A DNA stretch of 64,000 nt from Coptis chinensis (lineage: Eukaryota; Streptophyta; Magnoliopsida; Ranunculales; Ranunculaceae): the NCBI GenBank assembly GCA_015680905.1, contig CM027378.1:71019501-71083500 (forward strand), written 5' to 3'. Position 1 is the stretch's first letter. Every line of letters begins with the position of its first letter. Positions 45,071 to 56,611 of the stretch are shown piece by piece. The translations under genes were made by a program, and so were the position numbers. The notes below the pieces were generated by a model. The model was not told where the DNA came from and searched no databases. It worked only from the letters and a program-made list of their open reading frames with translations.

Positions 45071-46703
45071 TGTAACGCCCCCAAACCCACTATATCCTAG
45101 CTGACTAGCCCAAGATATAATGAGTCGAAGGACCCAGTTATTTAACTGTCTCGACAAATGCCAGAGCAGTTAAGCAACCGGTTTACAAAATGAAACCATT
45201 ACAATAAGTCAAATATGGGTGATAACTATCAAATAAATAAAACAAAGAGTTCAAGCTCTAACCCAATAAAGTCTCAACTCGTCTCTCCGCGTGATCAAGG
45301 ATCAAACACCTGCAAAATCTGTAAGGGCGTAAAAACCACGCGCCCAGCAAGTAATATCCACAAACTAGTCTTTTCAAATCTAAATAAAATATACCAAGCA
45401 TATCAACTAAAACCAAGCCAACACCCACTTAGTTCCAAATACTAACCAGTAGAAATATTTATCAACTATATAAGATATATATACGATGTGGAAAACAAGT
45501 GAACTCAACAAGTGCAACGTATGCAAATGATCCCAAACACTTATACATAGTATATAGCTCAAAACTCAGAAAGTGCCTCATCGTCATCAAATAATAATTT
45601 ATGCATCAAAACAAGTCAGGATAAAGAACTAAAAGCACAACAACACAAATAAAACCAATTTCAGTTTAATCATATGAGTTCAACATACCATAAACAAACT
45701 CAGCAGGAAAAGGAATTACACGCACTTTAATTATAGTAATCCACGCTTCCAATCTCAATTTAAAATGCACAGTAAAAGTGTCGACATCCAAGTCGAAACT
45801 AGACTTGGTCATAATTTATTTAAACGAAAGAAAAGCTTGTAGATATACTTGCCTTCTCGCCGATATAACGTAAACTTCTTGGTACTCGGTATTGGATTTC
45901 ATCGACCCATCTGTGATGATTGGTTCTTCCTCCAACTTTAGCTAATAGCTCCAAATCAGCAATTTACACATTGAATTGAGTAAGAACGCGTCACAATTAA
46001 GCATCCAACAACCTGGTCACAAATTGCCAATTTCATCTCTTTATTTTATCACCAGAAGGTGGCAGAATTTCACTCAAAAAGAACTGAAATTCATAAGCAA
46101 TCCTAGTAAAATTACCCACTGATCCATATACCTTTATAAAGCTCTTTGAATCTATTTTCCAACGGTCCAAACGGCGACTAAAACCAATCACTATGTGGAA
46201 AGATACAACTGTTTTGGTGAAAGGTGCCAAATCTGCTCCAAAACCGATTTTCTTATCATTTCTTTTTCTTGAGTGATAATATATCATATATATTAGAATC
46301 ACACGATCATGAATTCAGGGTATTTCACCTTCCCATCATCTTCTCCATGATCTCTAATTTATGGCTGGATTTCCCCCAATAGATTCATTCGAAAGGGAGC
46401 AAGAAAGCTTATACGTCTCAATATGTGATGAAGAAAGAGTGTAAGCTTTTCCAGTACTAACCTTGATTGTAAATCTGATCTTCCCCCACCACCTCACTAT
46501 GCACATATATTCCCCAAAGAGAGTTACGAGATGAATCCAGGGGATTCAATCTTCAAACTTATCGGGTTGTAACAGTCGGTTCATGGGTCAAACTAAAACC
46601 GTGGGTTGTTCACTAATACCAAACTCTTATTTAATGGGCCTGTTTTAACTATTCAAAGCCCACTCGAAGTTTAATACCAAACCCAAAAATATGGGGTTTT
46701 ACA
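45071..46703 (-). mobile_element. Solo LTR (1.6 kb) inside the LINE
   Basis: On the plus strand it starts TGTAACGCCCCCAAACCC and ends TATGGGGTTTTACA, so it has TG/CA borders in both readings. The flanks are GATTG (45066-45070) and TATTG (46704-46708), a 5-bp duplication with one mismatch. By comparison with the solo LTRs at 18712 and 56974, which begin with T(G/A)TAAC-CCC and an AT-rich stretch, it probably lies on the minus strand (TGTAAAACCCCATATTTTTG). No coding domain. Confidence 0.72.
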
Positions 46704-46708
46704 TATTG

Positions 46709-47663
46709 CTTGCCATAAAGGAGCTGAGAAGGATTGTAGCAGACATCATCTAAAATAACAATTGGGATATTCCCGAACATATAAAGTCTAGCTCGTCTAC
46801 ACGGTTTATAAAGTAGTAGAGATAATTTGACATTTATAAGTTATAGACACACTACATGCACGTTACTTATACAAATTAGTAACTAAATAGAATTTGCATT
46901 ACTGGGTTGATCTTTCACTGTACTAGCTTTGTTATTTCACCATCACAATGTTAGTGCGGATGGTTATATAGACATTGTATCGGGCACCTTAAACAAATCG
47001 ATTATGGAAGGTTTCGTGGACCCAACGCCAAATCAATCATTGCATAAGAAGGTTATTTCTTTGTAGAATAGCCTTGTGAAGAGCTGTTAAAAATTTGCTC
47101 TTATATCACGTGTCAGGATATGGAAGGTCGAAGCCAACTCCAAACAAAATGAGAATATAATGTGGCAAACAAAGAAGAAGAGTATGTGTTCGATCTTTGA
47201 TGGTGTAAACAACGTTTGAATCGATAAGGCAATTCCTTTTTTGGCTTCTCTTAATGTTTCATTGGCCAACCACTACAAATCAACGTCGAGTTTGGAGATG
47301 TTGAATCCTCAGCGGCAGATAGTTTGTTTATTACTGTGTTGTTTCGCATTCCACTTATCTACTACACAACATTTTGATATATACTTACATGGTTTTTTTT
47401 TGTAGGGCAAGACTAGAAAGGCCACTATAATTGGAGTATAGTGAGGGACATCCTCAACTATATCAAAGACAAGATTACAACGCCTGACAAAGGTCATAAA
47501 AATATACAACCTATAAAACATGAGAGGGGAGAATTACTTAGAATCCAGAAATGATAGTGTCCCAGTGAAAGACCAAATCCTGGAATATGATGCAGGCCAG
47601 TATACATAAATTTACCTTGGACTTGGCATCCTACCTCAGCCCAACTCCTTTAGGGAGGAGAGG
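46709..47663. other. No gene recognised
   Basis: The first 40 bases may be the last piece of the interrupted LINE (KELRRIVADII in one frame). The rest has no coding signal. Confidence 0.35.
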
Positions 47664-47780
47664 AAAATGTGGACGCATAATGATAAGGAACGCCATATAT
47701 GAGGCCATCAGAATGAAAGAACAAATTCATCTTAGGAAGTGTGCGTACTAGGATGAGAGATCTTTTAGGGAGCGTTGAAC
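47664..47780 (+). repeat. Direct repeat, copy 2 (pair with 42541-42640)
   Basis: It contains about 20 bases (GATAAGGAACGCCATATATG) missing from copy 1. Otherwise it is nearly identical over about 95 bases. Confidence 0.9.
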
Positions 47781-47889
47781 TTTTTTTGCCGAGTTAGGGT
47801 GAACACTGATTACTAGTGGTGAATGAAGCTTTCTGATTAGCTTATGTGCGCCTATGGATTTCCATCAGGTTATCTTTTGCACTACCTAT

Positions 47890-48175
47890 TAAATGTCATT
47901 TTACGTGTTTGATCTGAAATTGTTAGGTCACTACATTATCATTCTGATTTTGCAAGCATATATGGATTATTTTGATGTCCTCGCTACTAGTTTAGGAAAC
48001 AAACTGTAAAAGATGTGTCCCCATTTAACAGCGCACCAGCGAGCTCCAATCCTCGCTACTAGTTTAGGAAACACACAACTTTCTTTTCGACTTTTCATCA
48101 ATTCCATCTTGTGAGTTGTTCTAGATATCTTGTTCATCCCAAAGGTGTCCCTCCAAAGTAATATTGTTTCTTTGA
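47890..48175. repeat. Dispersed duplication (pair with 62625-62880)
   Basis: Shared in order with the other copy: GTTTGAT(C/A)TGAAATTGT, GATTTTGCAAG, TACTAGTTT(A/G)GGAAACAA, AGATGTGTCCCCATT, and TTGTGAGTTGTTCTAGATAT. This copy has an internal duplication of TCCTCGCTACTAGTTTAGGA. Confidence 0.8.
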
Positions 48176-48676
48176 TTGAATAGTTGACATTGAATAGTTG
48201 ACATCAACTTAAAACTGGGGGTAACCATTGGTTGACATTGAATAGTTGGAATATCTATCCAACTGCCGTAGAACATGGTTGTTTCTCCAGTGAAATGCCA
48301 ACAATTGGGGGCGACTGCAATACGTTTAACGCTCAAAAGTTTCTCCATCTCATTAGTATTGAGTGTTTTCATACCATTGGTGTTGCCTGAACTAAGCAGT
48401 GAACAAAAACAACGATCAATTTCATGGTCGAACAAACAGTCTTAGGCATTCATGCCAAGCAAACAACCTTTGGTTGCTTTCTTTTCACAATCTTCACCTC
48501 TGTCTATAACTTCCACTGTCGCATCCTTTTTGAACCAGTTTTTGTTATTATTCTTCACCACAAGGAACTAGTTCCATCCGGCAAAGAGGGGGCGGTGTAT
48601 GTGCCACCATATTTGCACCCTTATAAACAACCATCGTTGGGTACCATTATAGTGTCACTCACTACTAGGCACGATG
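48176..48676. other. No gene recognised
   Basis: A TTGACATTGAATAGTTG phrase is repeated three times near 48185-48250. Short open frames on both strands have no recognisable similarity. Confidence 0.35.
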
Positions 48677-48875
48677 CCCAAGATTATGGCATGCCAGTGC
48701 CGCCCAAAATTATGGCGTGCCTGCGCTGTCCAAAATTATGGCATGCCAGTCCTGCCTAAAATTATGGCGTGCCGGCCCTGCCCAAAATTATGGCGTGCCT
48801 GCCCTGTCCAAAATTATGGCGTGCCGGCCCTACCCAAAATTATGGCGTGCCTGCCCTGCCCAAAATTATGGCGCC
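48677..48875 (+). repeat. Minisatellite, 26-bp unit, 7.7 copies
   Basis: The unit is CCCAAAATTATGGCGTGCCT plus GCCCTG, in perfect 26-bp register from 48677 to 48875. Alternate copies carry TGCCCTG or GGCCCTG, a higher-order pattern of two. Because 26 is not a multiple of three, no single repeating peptide is encoded. Confidence 0.95.
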
Positions 48876-48879
48876 ATAA

Positions 48880-49225
48880 GCTAGATATAGCAGGTTTAGA
48901 TTTAGAAAATATATTTGTCAAGATATGCTTCCATATTAAGACTTTACATAATTACATAAGATTTTCTAGCAATTAAGGAAATGATATTTCTCATTATTAT
49001 CCTATAAATACCCCATTCCTTTGAAACAAAGAACTACGTTCATTTAAGAAACTTGATTCCAGAGAACGATTTGGATACATAGGCAGCCATTGAAGGTACA
49101 ATCTCAACAATTCTACAACCATCTCCCTAACAAGATCGTTAGTGTGTTCGGGTGAGTTCTTACCCAAACAGCTAGGTCATTGGCAATTGACTATAAGATT
49201 GAATATCTTGGTCTTTTTGTTTGAT
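48880..49225. other. LTR-like flank interrupted by the copia element
   Basis: It contains a TATA-like CCTATAAATACCCC (about 49001) and GATTTGGATACATAGGCAGC. The latter phrase recurs in related form in the solo LTR at 59490 (GATTTGGATACGTAGGCAGC). It could be the end of another LTR, but no borders were found. Confidence 0.35.
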
Positions 49226-49230
49226 GTATC

Positions 49231-49918
49231 TGTTAGGAATATACAACTTAATTGTACTTACTCTTTACCAATTACCAAACTATATAAACCTTTTGTCATG
49301 TAAGTGTCTTGTACTTCTTAATTAAATCCTAGCCTAGTATAGATACATTATATCCTTAAGACAGATTTTCCCCCTCACGGTGCTTGAAGGTTGATGGGAA
49401 ACTATCTCCCAAGATAGAATGGATTTCCTTCTATAGAAAGCTAGCACTTCAATTCTATAGAATCAGCGAACACAATATAGTATTTGACTAAGAACAGAGG
49501 GAGAAGAGAAAGATCAGAACTTTGTGTGATCTGGTGTGTCTTTCTCTCCAAATTCATCCACTATTTATAGGTTAGTGGTGTCTCTTTGAAACAACAGAGT
49601 GATTCTAGGGAAAAAGTAAGCAACTCTTTGAAAAGTCACATGTTTCGAAAAGACACACCATTTTGGTATAAAGCACTGTTTCGAACCAGTGCCTATTTCG
49701 AAAGGTCATACCTTTTCGGCATGATGCACTATTTCGAACCAGTGCACATTTTGAAAGGTTGCACCTTTACGGCATAATGCACTATTTCGAACAAGTGCAT
49801 CCTTTTGAAAATGTTTTTCTCACTTTACGTACTGTTTCAAGAAAAACCCATTTCATCTCAAGTGGGGTAACTTGGGAGACAAATTACTCATTCATATCAC
49901 AAATCTATTTTTCTAACA
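49231..49918 (-). repeat. 3' LTR of the copia element
   Basis: It is 688 bp, about 65 bp longer than the partner because it keeps a block (about 49338-49405, with AGATTTTCCCCCTCACGG) that the other LTR lacks. It contains tandem units of about 50 bp with palindromic CGAACCAGTGC/GCACTATTTCG parts (49640-49800). Confidence 0.93.
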
Positions 49919-50663
49919 ATCCCCCACATGAATGAAAATTTGGTTTATTCTATCATAAACATTGGATTTCTGTTCTTTTACAAATGAAAAGATATCGCAT
50001 CAGGTCAAGTAGCATGGGAGGCCTTGAACTTGCCTTAGTGAAAGACGGTCGGATTTAATTGGATGATCAATAAACCTCAATTAATGTCCTTGAACTGTCA
50101 GCCGTTTGTATAAACCTAGACAATCATCTTCACGCAGTACCTTTTCGAATACTGTTGGTTCTCACGTTTGTGTTCATTTTGGCCTTGAACACTTCTTGGT
50201 TTCAGAGACTGCTTTTGAGACATTTGCCTTAAAATTCTTATAGAAGCGACCCCACTTCACACTCACATAGGTGATTTCTATAAAGAGTATCCTGCAATAC
50301 TCCACTTGGATAACATAACTTTCCAAGATATAGTAAATCATTAAAAGCTTGACTTATCCTGATTCTCGCGACAGATATGCACTGTCTTATATAGGAACGG
50401 GTTAGAGTATAATATTACTCTCCAGTGTTAACTGAGTCGCAAACATAATTCAGTTGGCCCATTGAACCTAGATCTTGGGATCTCCAGTCAACTAGGTTGG
50501 TTTTTCCATTATGAGGACTCTTGGTTGATTATCTCAAAGGCTTTAAGCCCATTCCCGTTGATAATCTTTCCACTTGCTCTCTTGTTAAACATTTTGTAAG
50601 CGGATCCGCAATGTTATCTTTTGACCTTACATAGTCGATTGAGATAACTCCATTTGAGAGCAA

Positions 50664-51245
50664 TTATCTAACGGTGTTATGTCTATGATGTATGTGTCGA
50701 GATTTTCCGTTATACATGCTACTATGTGCTCTACCAATAACAGATTGGCTGTCACAGTATATACACACTGCTGGCACAGGTTTAGTCCAGTTTGGAATAT
50801 CCTCTAAGAAATTTTGAAACCACTCTCCTTCTTCTCCAGCCTTGTCCAATGCAATGAATTCTGATTCCATAGTGGACCTCGCTATGCACGTTTGTTTTGA
50901 GGATTTCCAAGAAATAGCTGCACCTCCAAGTGTAAAGACATATCCACTTGTGGACTTTGAGTCTTTAGTGTTAGATATCCAATTAGCATCACAGTACCCT
51001 TCTGGAACGGCTGGATATCTTGTATAGTTAATTCCTAGAATAACATCAGCGACACCTAAATCTTTTATGTCAAATTTACTAAACAACATTTGTTTGGTAG
51101 ATTTTATGACATCAATGTTACTACCCAAAATTAGCATATCGTCTACATAGAGACAAACAATGACACATCCATTTTGAGTGCTTTTGACATAGACACACTT
51201 GTCACACTCATTTATTTTGAAACCGTTTGACAACATTGCATTGTC
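50664..51245 (-). pseudogene. Copia RT end and RNase H, with internal deletion
   Basis: The frame reads [13 protein letters not shown] (the catalytic YVDD of reverse transcriptase), [16 protein letters not shown], then jumps to [40 protein letters not shown] and [18 protein letters not shown], which belong to RNase H. About 140 residues that normally separate them (RT connection and first RNase H strand) are absent. A TAA ends the frame after HRHNTVR, where a glutamine codon is usual. Confidence 0.9.
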
Positions 51246-51257
51246 AAATTTCTCATG

Positions 51258-51985
51258 TCATTGCTTAGGTGCTTGCTTTAATCCATATAAGGATTTAACA
51301 AGCTTGCAAACTTTCCTTTCTTGTCCAGGAGCAATAAACCCTTCGGGTTGTTCCATGTATATTTCTTCATCTAACTCACCATTCAAGAATGTCGTCTTTA
51401 CATTCATTTGATGTATCTCAAATCTATGTATTGATGCTATTACTATTAGCATCCTTATGGAAGTTATCCTTGTAACTAGAGAATAAGTGTCAAAATAATT
51501 CAATCCTTCCTTTTGTCTAAAGCCCTTAACCACAAGTCTAACTTTATACTTGTCGATTGATCCATCAGTCTTAAATTTCTTTGTGAATATCCACTTATAT
51601 CCCAAAGTCTTGGAACCTGGTGGTAAATCCACCAATTCCCATGTATGATTTTGCATTATGGATTCAATCTCGCTATTTATTGCTTCTTTCCAATAAGTAG
51701 CTTCTGGAGATGACATTGCCTCCTTGAACGTTTGAGGATTATTTTCCAACAAGTATGTTAGAAAATCAGGTTCAAAAGACGTTGACGTCCTTAACCTTTT
51801 GCTACGTCTAGGTTCCTCCTCAATTTCACTTTGTGTAGGATGGTTATTAGTTGTAGCGTCTAAAGTTCTCTTTGTTGAACTTGGCTCTATAGATATGTTA
51901 TACGGAAACGTATTTTCAAAGAATGAAGCATTCCTTGACTCAATAATCGTATTAACATGTATATCTTGAATCTCTGATTTATGAA
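51258..51985 (-). pseudogene. Copia reverse transcriptase, N-terminal part
   Basis: The frame has EAMSSPEATYWKEAINSEIE, HTWELVDLPPGSKTLGYKWI, VRLVVKGFRQKEGLNYFDTY and FLNGELDEEIYMEQPEGF, the conserved start of copia RT. It ends at a TGA after LKQAPKQ, where a tryptophan codon is expected. Upstream codons back to 52019 are open and cover the variable linker before RT. Confidence 0.92.
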
Positions 51986-52019
51986 GGAGAAAACAATATG
52001 CACTACTATTGTTTGCATA

Positions 52020-52769
52020 TCAAATGAATACACAATCAATAGTCTTGGGTCCTATCTTCACCTTCTTAAGTTTAGGGACTTCCACTTTAGCAAGATACCC
52101 CCACACTTTTAAGAATTCGTAGGAAGTCTGATGACCTTTCCATAATTTGTATGGTGTTTTAAGCGTCTTCTTGTTAGGAATCTTGTTGAGAATGTAATTG
52201 GTAGAAAGCAAAGCTTCCCCCCACAAATTCTGTGGTAAACCAAAACTTAACAACATAGCATTCATCATCTCTTTTAGAGTTCGGTTTTTGCGTTCTGCAA
52301 TACCATTTGATTGAGGTGAATAAGGAGCTATAGTTTGATGAATGATTCCATGTTCAGAATAGAAACCTTCAAAAGGTGATTCATATTCACCTCCTCTATC
52401 ACTCCTTATTGCCTTAATCTTTTTGCTTAGTTGATTTTCAACTTCATTTTTATAGTGTTTGAATACTTCAATTGCCTCATCTTTACTTCTCAACAAGTAA
52501 ACATAACTATATCTAGTGCTATCATCAATAAAAGTAATGAAATAGTTTTTACCACCTCTAGTTTGCATGTACTTAAGATCACATATATCTGTGTGTATTA
52601 AGTCTAGAGGCTCAGTACTTCTTTCAATGGAATGAAATGATGATCTGGTTAACTTGGATTCTACACAAGTTTCACATTTATGGTGTGGGTCTATTTTTAT
52701 CTTTGGTATATAGTCCAAATTAATTAATCTACGCAAAGTATCATAATTAACATGTCCTAATCTACCATG
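52020..52769 (-). pseudogene. Copia integrase
   Basis: It covers the end of the pre-integrase zinc region ([16 protein letters not shown]) and the catalytic core ([61 protein letters not shown]). A C-terminal stretch ends [13 protein letters not shown] before a TGA. The aspartates and the glutamate of the DDE triad are present. At the upstream end a TGA replaces an expected tryptophan in the HGRLGH zinc motif. Confidence 0.93.
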
Positions 52770-53621
52770 TCATACATGTGAAGACTCAATCAAGTTAACA
52801 GAAGATTCAACTTTATTGGCGCTCTTTGGCGCAATAGTAAAATAAGACATCCTAAAGAGCCCATTATGAAGATAGCCCTTTCCCACGAATACATCATTCT
52901 TAGTTAGTACAAATTTATCATAAACAAAGACTAACTTAAAGCCATTCTTGCTCAGCACCGACCCAGAAACCAAGTTCTTGCGAATGTCAGGCACATAGAG
53001 CACCTCATTTAGAGTTAGTTCCTTCCCATAAGTCAACCTCATCACCACCTTTCCTTTGCCTTCAACCTTGGACATAGAAAAGTTTCCTATAAAGAGTTGT
53101 TCTTCCTTTTCAATAGTATGATAAGTGGTGAACATCGACTTGTTGGAGCATATGTGGCGAGTAGTACCAGTATCCACCCACCATTCCCTTTCATTTCCAA
53201 TCATAAGACATTCAGAAACCATGGCAGATAGGTTCATGTCATTAACATTATCAGAAAGTGTGTCCATTGTCACATTTGCTTCAGTCTTTTGCTTTTTGTA
53301 CTTCTTTGGCTTGCGACATTCACTTGCCTTATGTCCAGCCTTCCCACAGTTGTAGCACTTGCTCTTGAACTTAGTAGGCGTTCTACTCTCTTCACCTTGA
53401 CCTTTTTCTTGGCGCTTCCTCTTTCCCTTAGCACTTGATCCTTCCACAACATTGGCCTTTGCCACCATGGGATCTTTGCCCTTCTTCTCAGATAGGCGGT
53501 TATCTTCCTTTATCCTTAGACGGACAATCAGTTCTTCAAGATTCATATCTTTGCGTTTATGCTTAAGATAGTTCTTAAAATCCTTCCAAGTTGGTGGTAA
53601 TTTCTCAATCATAGCAGCCAC
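52770..53621 (-). pseudogene. Copia gag C-terminus, zinc knuckle and protease
   Basis: The 283-codon frame has MIEKLPPTWKDFKNYL (end of the gag UBN2-type domain), a basic stretch, and a CCHC knuckle (CYNCGKAGHKASECRKP). The protease active site follows as WWVDTGTTRHIC, where DSGAT is the more usual form. It ends SSHV and a stop. Confidence 0.92.
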
Positions 53622-54140
53622 TTAGAAAGATTCTCCTAGGGTCATTCCTTTAGCAATGACATCATGGAGGATTACTTGAAGTTCTTGGACTTGACTTATG
53701 ACGGTCTTACTATCCGTCATTTTGAAATCAAGAAATCTGCCAACTATGAATTTCTTCATGCCAGCATCTTCACTCTTGTATTTCTTGTCCAACGAATCCC
53801 AAAGTTCCTTAGCAGTCTTGAACACACTATACACATTGTATAATGAGTCAGCCAACCCACTACGAACATAATTTTTACACAAGAAATCAACATGAAACCA
53901 AGCATCTTTAGCCAAAACCTTCTCCTTGTCGGTTTCATCAGGGCTTACATCAGAAGCCTTATCCCATAGAAACCTTGCCAAGTTAAGGGTGGTCAGATAG
54001 AAAAACATCTTCTGTTGCCAGTGCTTGAAATCAGTTCCATTGAACTTTTCAGGATTCTCCCCATGAGGAACAGAATGGGAAATAGCAGTAGAGACAGTAA
54101 CAACAGGAGTAACTGGTAGTGTTGCCATATTCTGAAATAC
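53622..54140 (-). pseudogene. Copia gag N-terminal part
   Basis: Starting at MATLPVTPVV (about 54127), the frame has HGENPEKFNGTDFKHWQQKM, YNVYSVFKTAKELWDSLDKK and MKKFIVGRFLDFKMTDSKTV, the usual plant copia gag. It stops at TAA, one codon before VAAMIEKLPP of the next frame. A single C-to-T change from CAA would explain the break, so gag-pol was originally one long frame. Confidence 0.92.
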
Positions 54141-54238
54141 AACTACACTTTGTTGTTCCCTTAAACCAAAAAAGAAAAGAAAATAGAAACAAATTCTGTT
54201 CGGTAAAGAAGAAGAAGAAAAAGAAATCTGTCTTAAGT

Positions 54239-54861
54239 TGTTAGGAATATACAACTTAATTGTACTTACTCTTTACCAATTACTAAACTATACAAACCTT
54301 TTGTCTTGTAAGTGTCTTGTACTTCTTAATTAAATCCGAGCCTAGTGTCTCCCAAGATAGAACGGATTTCCTTCTATCAAAAGCTAGCACTTCAATTCTA
54401 TAGAATCAGCGAACACAACATAGTATTTAACTAAGAACAGAGGGAGAAGAGAAAGATCAGAACTTTGTGTGATCTGGTGTGTCTATCTCTCCAAATTCAT
54501 CCACTATTTATAGGTGAGTGGTGCCTCTTTGAAACAACACAGTGACTCTTGGGAAAAAGTAAGCAATTCTTTGAAAAGTCACATGTTTCGAAAAGACACA
54601 CAATTTCGGCATAAAGCACTGTTTCGAACCAGTGCCTATTTCGAAAGGTCACACCTTTTCGGCATGATGCACTATTTTGAACTAGTGCACATTTCAAAAG
54701 GTCACACCTTTTCGGCATAATGCACTATTTCAAACATGTGCATCCTTTTGAAAATGTTTTTCTCACTTTACGTACTATTTCAAGAAAAACCCATTTCATC
54801 TCAAGTAGGGTAACTTGGGAGACAAATTACTCATTCATATCACAAATCTATTTTTCTAACA
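54239..54861 (-). repeat. 5' LTR of the copia element
   Basis: It is 623 bp, close to the other LTR apart from the missing block near 54348. Scattered substitutions separate the two, so the insertion is not brand new. Confidence 0.93.
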
Positions 54862-55157
54862 GTATCGTGATGGGAATTTGTATGTTTGCTATGAGTTCTA
54901 TGCGCATACTACTTAGTCTGTTTTTCATGTGTCTGGGCTGAATGATTTGCTTATATAAGTGTGATGAACAGGTAAAATATCACTTCCATTATGTGGAGAT
55001 TGCCTTAGTACAGCTGGACGTGTATTTAATTTTTTATATTTATCTGCATTTGTGAAAGTTGTTTACTCAATGTATGCCACTTAGATTAGCTAATTGTAGT
55101 ACGTCCCATTTTCTATTCACTTTACAGAGGTCCAAGCAAACAATCTCAATATCATAT

Positions 55158-55321
55158 AGGGTTAACGAATATTACCCCCCTAGATGAGAAATTAGGGTCT
55201 CCTCCCTAAATACATACAAAAAAAAACACGGTTAACCCTAATTGCCTATCTAGTAAGGGGGAAATCTTAATTGACTCATCTAGAGGGAGGGGGGGGGGGG
55301 AGACTAGTACTAGTTAACCCT
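55158..55321. mobile_element. Candidate small MITE with AGGGTTAAC ends
   Basis: The left end is AGGGTTAACGAATATTACCC and the reverse complement of the right end is AGGGTTAACTAGTACTAGTC. CCTAGATGAG and its inverse are also present inside. A run of about 12 G interrupts the right arm. A possible TA duplication flanks it, but is not distinctive. Confidence 0.55.
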
Positions 55322-55856
55322 ATCAGATAATGGTACATATGTCAGTGGTATAATCCTACTTTGTATTCCTCGCTCCTTCTGTATGCTCATATCCTCGTCC
55401 TTATAGTCTCTCTTGCAGGTCATCCTTGTCCTGGCCAAATGATAAATGATATGACAGCTGCTGAAGAGTTCATATAACACTTAATATGGCAATGCGCCAA
55501 GGCTAAATGGAAATAGGACCACGTATTGGTTACTTGAAACATTTAGGTTCACAGTGCATTAATAATTTTGCAGATTACTCGAGACATTTAGCTTCTAGCT
55601 AGTTCAAGAATCTGGATTTCTGATAATTCGATTGTCTTATGTTCAAGGTTTTTTGAGTATATGCTTGATTGCTTCTTTGAATGCATGCACACTAGAGGTT
55701 TGAATGCGTGAGTGGGGATCGGAAGTGGTGGGCCTTTTGGTGCCAGCAATTTGATGCATTATCCAAGAATCTGTCTAGGTTGCACTTGCACTATGGTATC
55801 AGTCTATCAGATCTCATCCGTCTGAGTTGTATTGACTGTCCAGTTGGCAACCATTT

Positions 55857-56611
55857 TTTTTCTCAGTAAGCAAAAATTTGTATTGATGAAAGGTGGTTGG
55901 GGGGGAGTACATGAAGAGTTACTTACTTAGCACTATAAGAACTTAACAAAACCTATAATAAACATGTTCTGGAACCTCTCATTTGGTTATCCATGGGGGT
56001 TTTACACTAAAAATAACTTGATCATTGTCTTGCAAACTGATCGCGTACTTTGCCAATTGATTTGCTGTGAAATTGGCTTCTCTCCAAACTGGAGTCAATT
56101 TGTAGTAGTCTAAAAGATTTATGCATCTCTGCCATCTCTGCTTCATACACCAAGGTACACTTAAAGTTCCAAAAGCATTAACCGCAGATGTCGAGTCTGA
56201 CTCCACCTAGACTTTTCTCCAATTTATCTTAATATCATACTCCACCGCCTCTAAAATTGCTAAACATTCAGCTATGAAATTCGTCTGATGTCCAATATTC
56301 CTGCAAAGAAACGCTAGAAACACACATTCATAATTTCTAAAGCACACACCATAGCCCAAAGGGCCAGGATTACCACAAGAAGCCCCATCGACATTAACTT
56401 TTATGATGTCGCCCTCGGGTGGCGTGGGTACCATTTGCAATCCTTGATCCTAGGTGCCCTCCCTAGCTTATCTTGCAAACCCCAATTCTTCAAGATACGA
56501 GACTCACTACCCCCTTTTTCATCTGACCTGTAGCAAGGCAGTAAGAGAAATAGATAATAGTCCTCAATTGTGCTTTTCTTTGACATAGACTCAGCTGTTC
56601 CCCTTCAAAGA
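55857..56611 (-). mobile_element. Short LINE insertion with 12-bp target duplication
   Basis: A poly(T) at 55854-55861 marks the 3' tail. The duplication TGGCAACCATTT is found at 55845-55856 and 56612-56623, overlapping the tail. The minus strand has an RNase H domain in two frames in register: DIIKVNVDGASCGNPGPLGY and NFIAECLAILEAVEYDIKI, then a TAG where tryptophan is expected, then VESDSTSAVNAFG and WREANFTANQLAKYAIS. Only the last 750 bp of the LINE were copied, as in 5'-truncated insertions. Confidence 0.9.

Larger units (their letters stand above)
49231..54861 (-). mobile_element. Ty1/copia retrotransposon with both LTRs
   Basis: LTRs at 49231-49918 and 54239-54861 start TGTTAGGAATATAC and end TTTTTCTAACA. 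The element is flanked by a perfect GTATC duplication (49226-49230, 54862-54866). Genes lie on the minus strand in copia order: gag, protease, integrase, reverse transcriptase, RNase H. A polypurine tract (GTGGGGGATTG on the minus strand) abuts the 49.9-kb LTR. I could not match the primer-binding site to a tRNA. The coding part has five premature stops and a deletion in RT, so this copy cannot move alone. Confidence 0.95.

Noticed and set aside
48121..48435. Minus-strand frame of 104 codons
   Set aside because: No recognisable domain, and it overlaps repeated TTGACATTGAATAGTTG phrases.
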